5,584 bases of DNA from positions 1-5,584 of the forward strand of contig JAISAA010000056.1 in NCBI GenBank assembly GCA_031266955.1, read 5' to 3'. The position numbers were made by a program, and so were the translations under genes. Each line of letters starts with the position of its first letter. The first letter of the stretch is position 1. Of this stretch, positions 5,460-5,584 are shown piece after piece. The notes beneath the pieces are model-generated. The model worked only from the letters and a program-made list of their open reading frames with translations. It was not told the DNA's origin and made no database searches. Source of the stretch: Oscillospiraceae bacterium. GTDB taxonomy: Bacteria > Bacillota > Clostridia > Oscillospirales > Oscillospiraceae.

Positions 5460-5584
5460 TTATCGGAGCTCCGGGTATTCGAGCCCGCGCATAAAGCCGT
5501 CGAGCTTTACGCTTTGCACGTCGCCCGCTATTATCTCATTGCGGTATACTATGATGTCCGCGACGGCGGAATCGTCGCCGCCGG
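5460..5584 (-). CDS. C-terminal end of an unidentified protein (40 codons visible)
   Basis: An open frame enters from the right edge and ends with TAA at 5462-5460; 40 residues are visible, so the gene starts outside the window. The end reads like real protein: GGDDSAVADIIVYRNE, then IIAGDVQSVKLDGFMRG, ending LEYPELR. It shares the G/C-ending codon bias of its neighbours and is followed at 30 nt by a T-tailed hairpin terminator. The alternating hydrophobic pattern (ADIIVYR, EIIAGDV) suggests beta strands. I do not recognise the family from this fragment and assign no function. Confidence 0.7.
   Translation of the reverse strand, partial: GGDDSAVADIIVYRNEIIAGDVQSVKLDGFMRGLEYPELR

Noticed and set aside
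1..5584. CRISPR arrays, tRNA or rRNA genes, insertion sequences
   Set aside because: No spaced direct repeats, RNA gene signatures, transposase motifs or terminal inverted repeats were found; nearly all the window is accounted for by coding sequence.

Overview
The window looks like a stretch of chromosome from a G+C-rich, strictly anaerobic bacterium, most likely a fermentative or acetogenic member of the Bacillota (Clostridia) or a Synergistota-like lineage. This rests on the gene content (iron-sulfur flavoproteins of the HydB/HydC and NfnB type), near-consensus Shine-Dalgarno sequences and housekeeping-type promoters. The taxonomic guess is inference from family knowledge; no marker gene is present.

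Layout. Positions 1-4153 hold a three-gene minus-strand operon read right to left: a NuoE/HydC-type thioredoxin-like [2Fe-2S] protein (4153-3635), a NuoF/HydB-type NADH/FMN iron-sulfur subunit with a C-terminal 2x[4Fe-4S] domain (3591-1840), and a large iron-sulfur flavoprotein with an N-terminal [2Fe-2S] domain fused to a GltD/NfnB/SfrB-like FAD-NADPH module (1824 to beyond position 1, 608 codons visible, no stop). Spacings are 43 and 15 nt, and each gene has its own good ribosome binding site. Positions 4154-4356 are a divergent control region with two back-to-back promoters, an inverted repeat containing both -35 boxes, and a GC-rich hairpin in the operon's leader. Positions 4357-5373 encode a plus-strand short-chain dehydrogenase/reductase (SDR) with an unusual active site and a charged C-terminal tail. 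A strong 14-bp hairpin (5395-5429) separates it from the convergent 3' end of an unidentified minus-strand gene (stop at 5460, start outside the window).

How the genes work together. The operon combines an NADH-reactive NuoEF/HydBC pair with an NADPH-type NfnB-like flavoprotein and no membrane subunits. This is the composition expected of a soluble electron-bifurcating complex linking NADH, NADPH and ferredoxin, as in the Sporomusa-type transhydrogenase StnABC. It is also the electron-input part of larger hydrogenase or formate dehydrogenase assemblies (HydABC plus accessory flavoprotein), whose catalytic subunit would lie left of position 1. The divergent SDR may use the same nicotinamide pool, and its promoter shares the control region with the operon, but its substrate cannot be read from the sequence.
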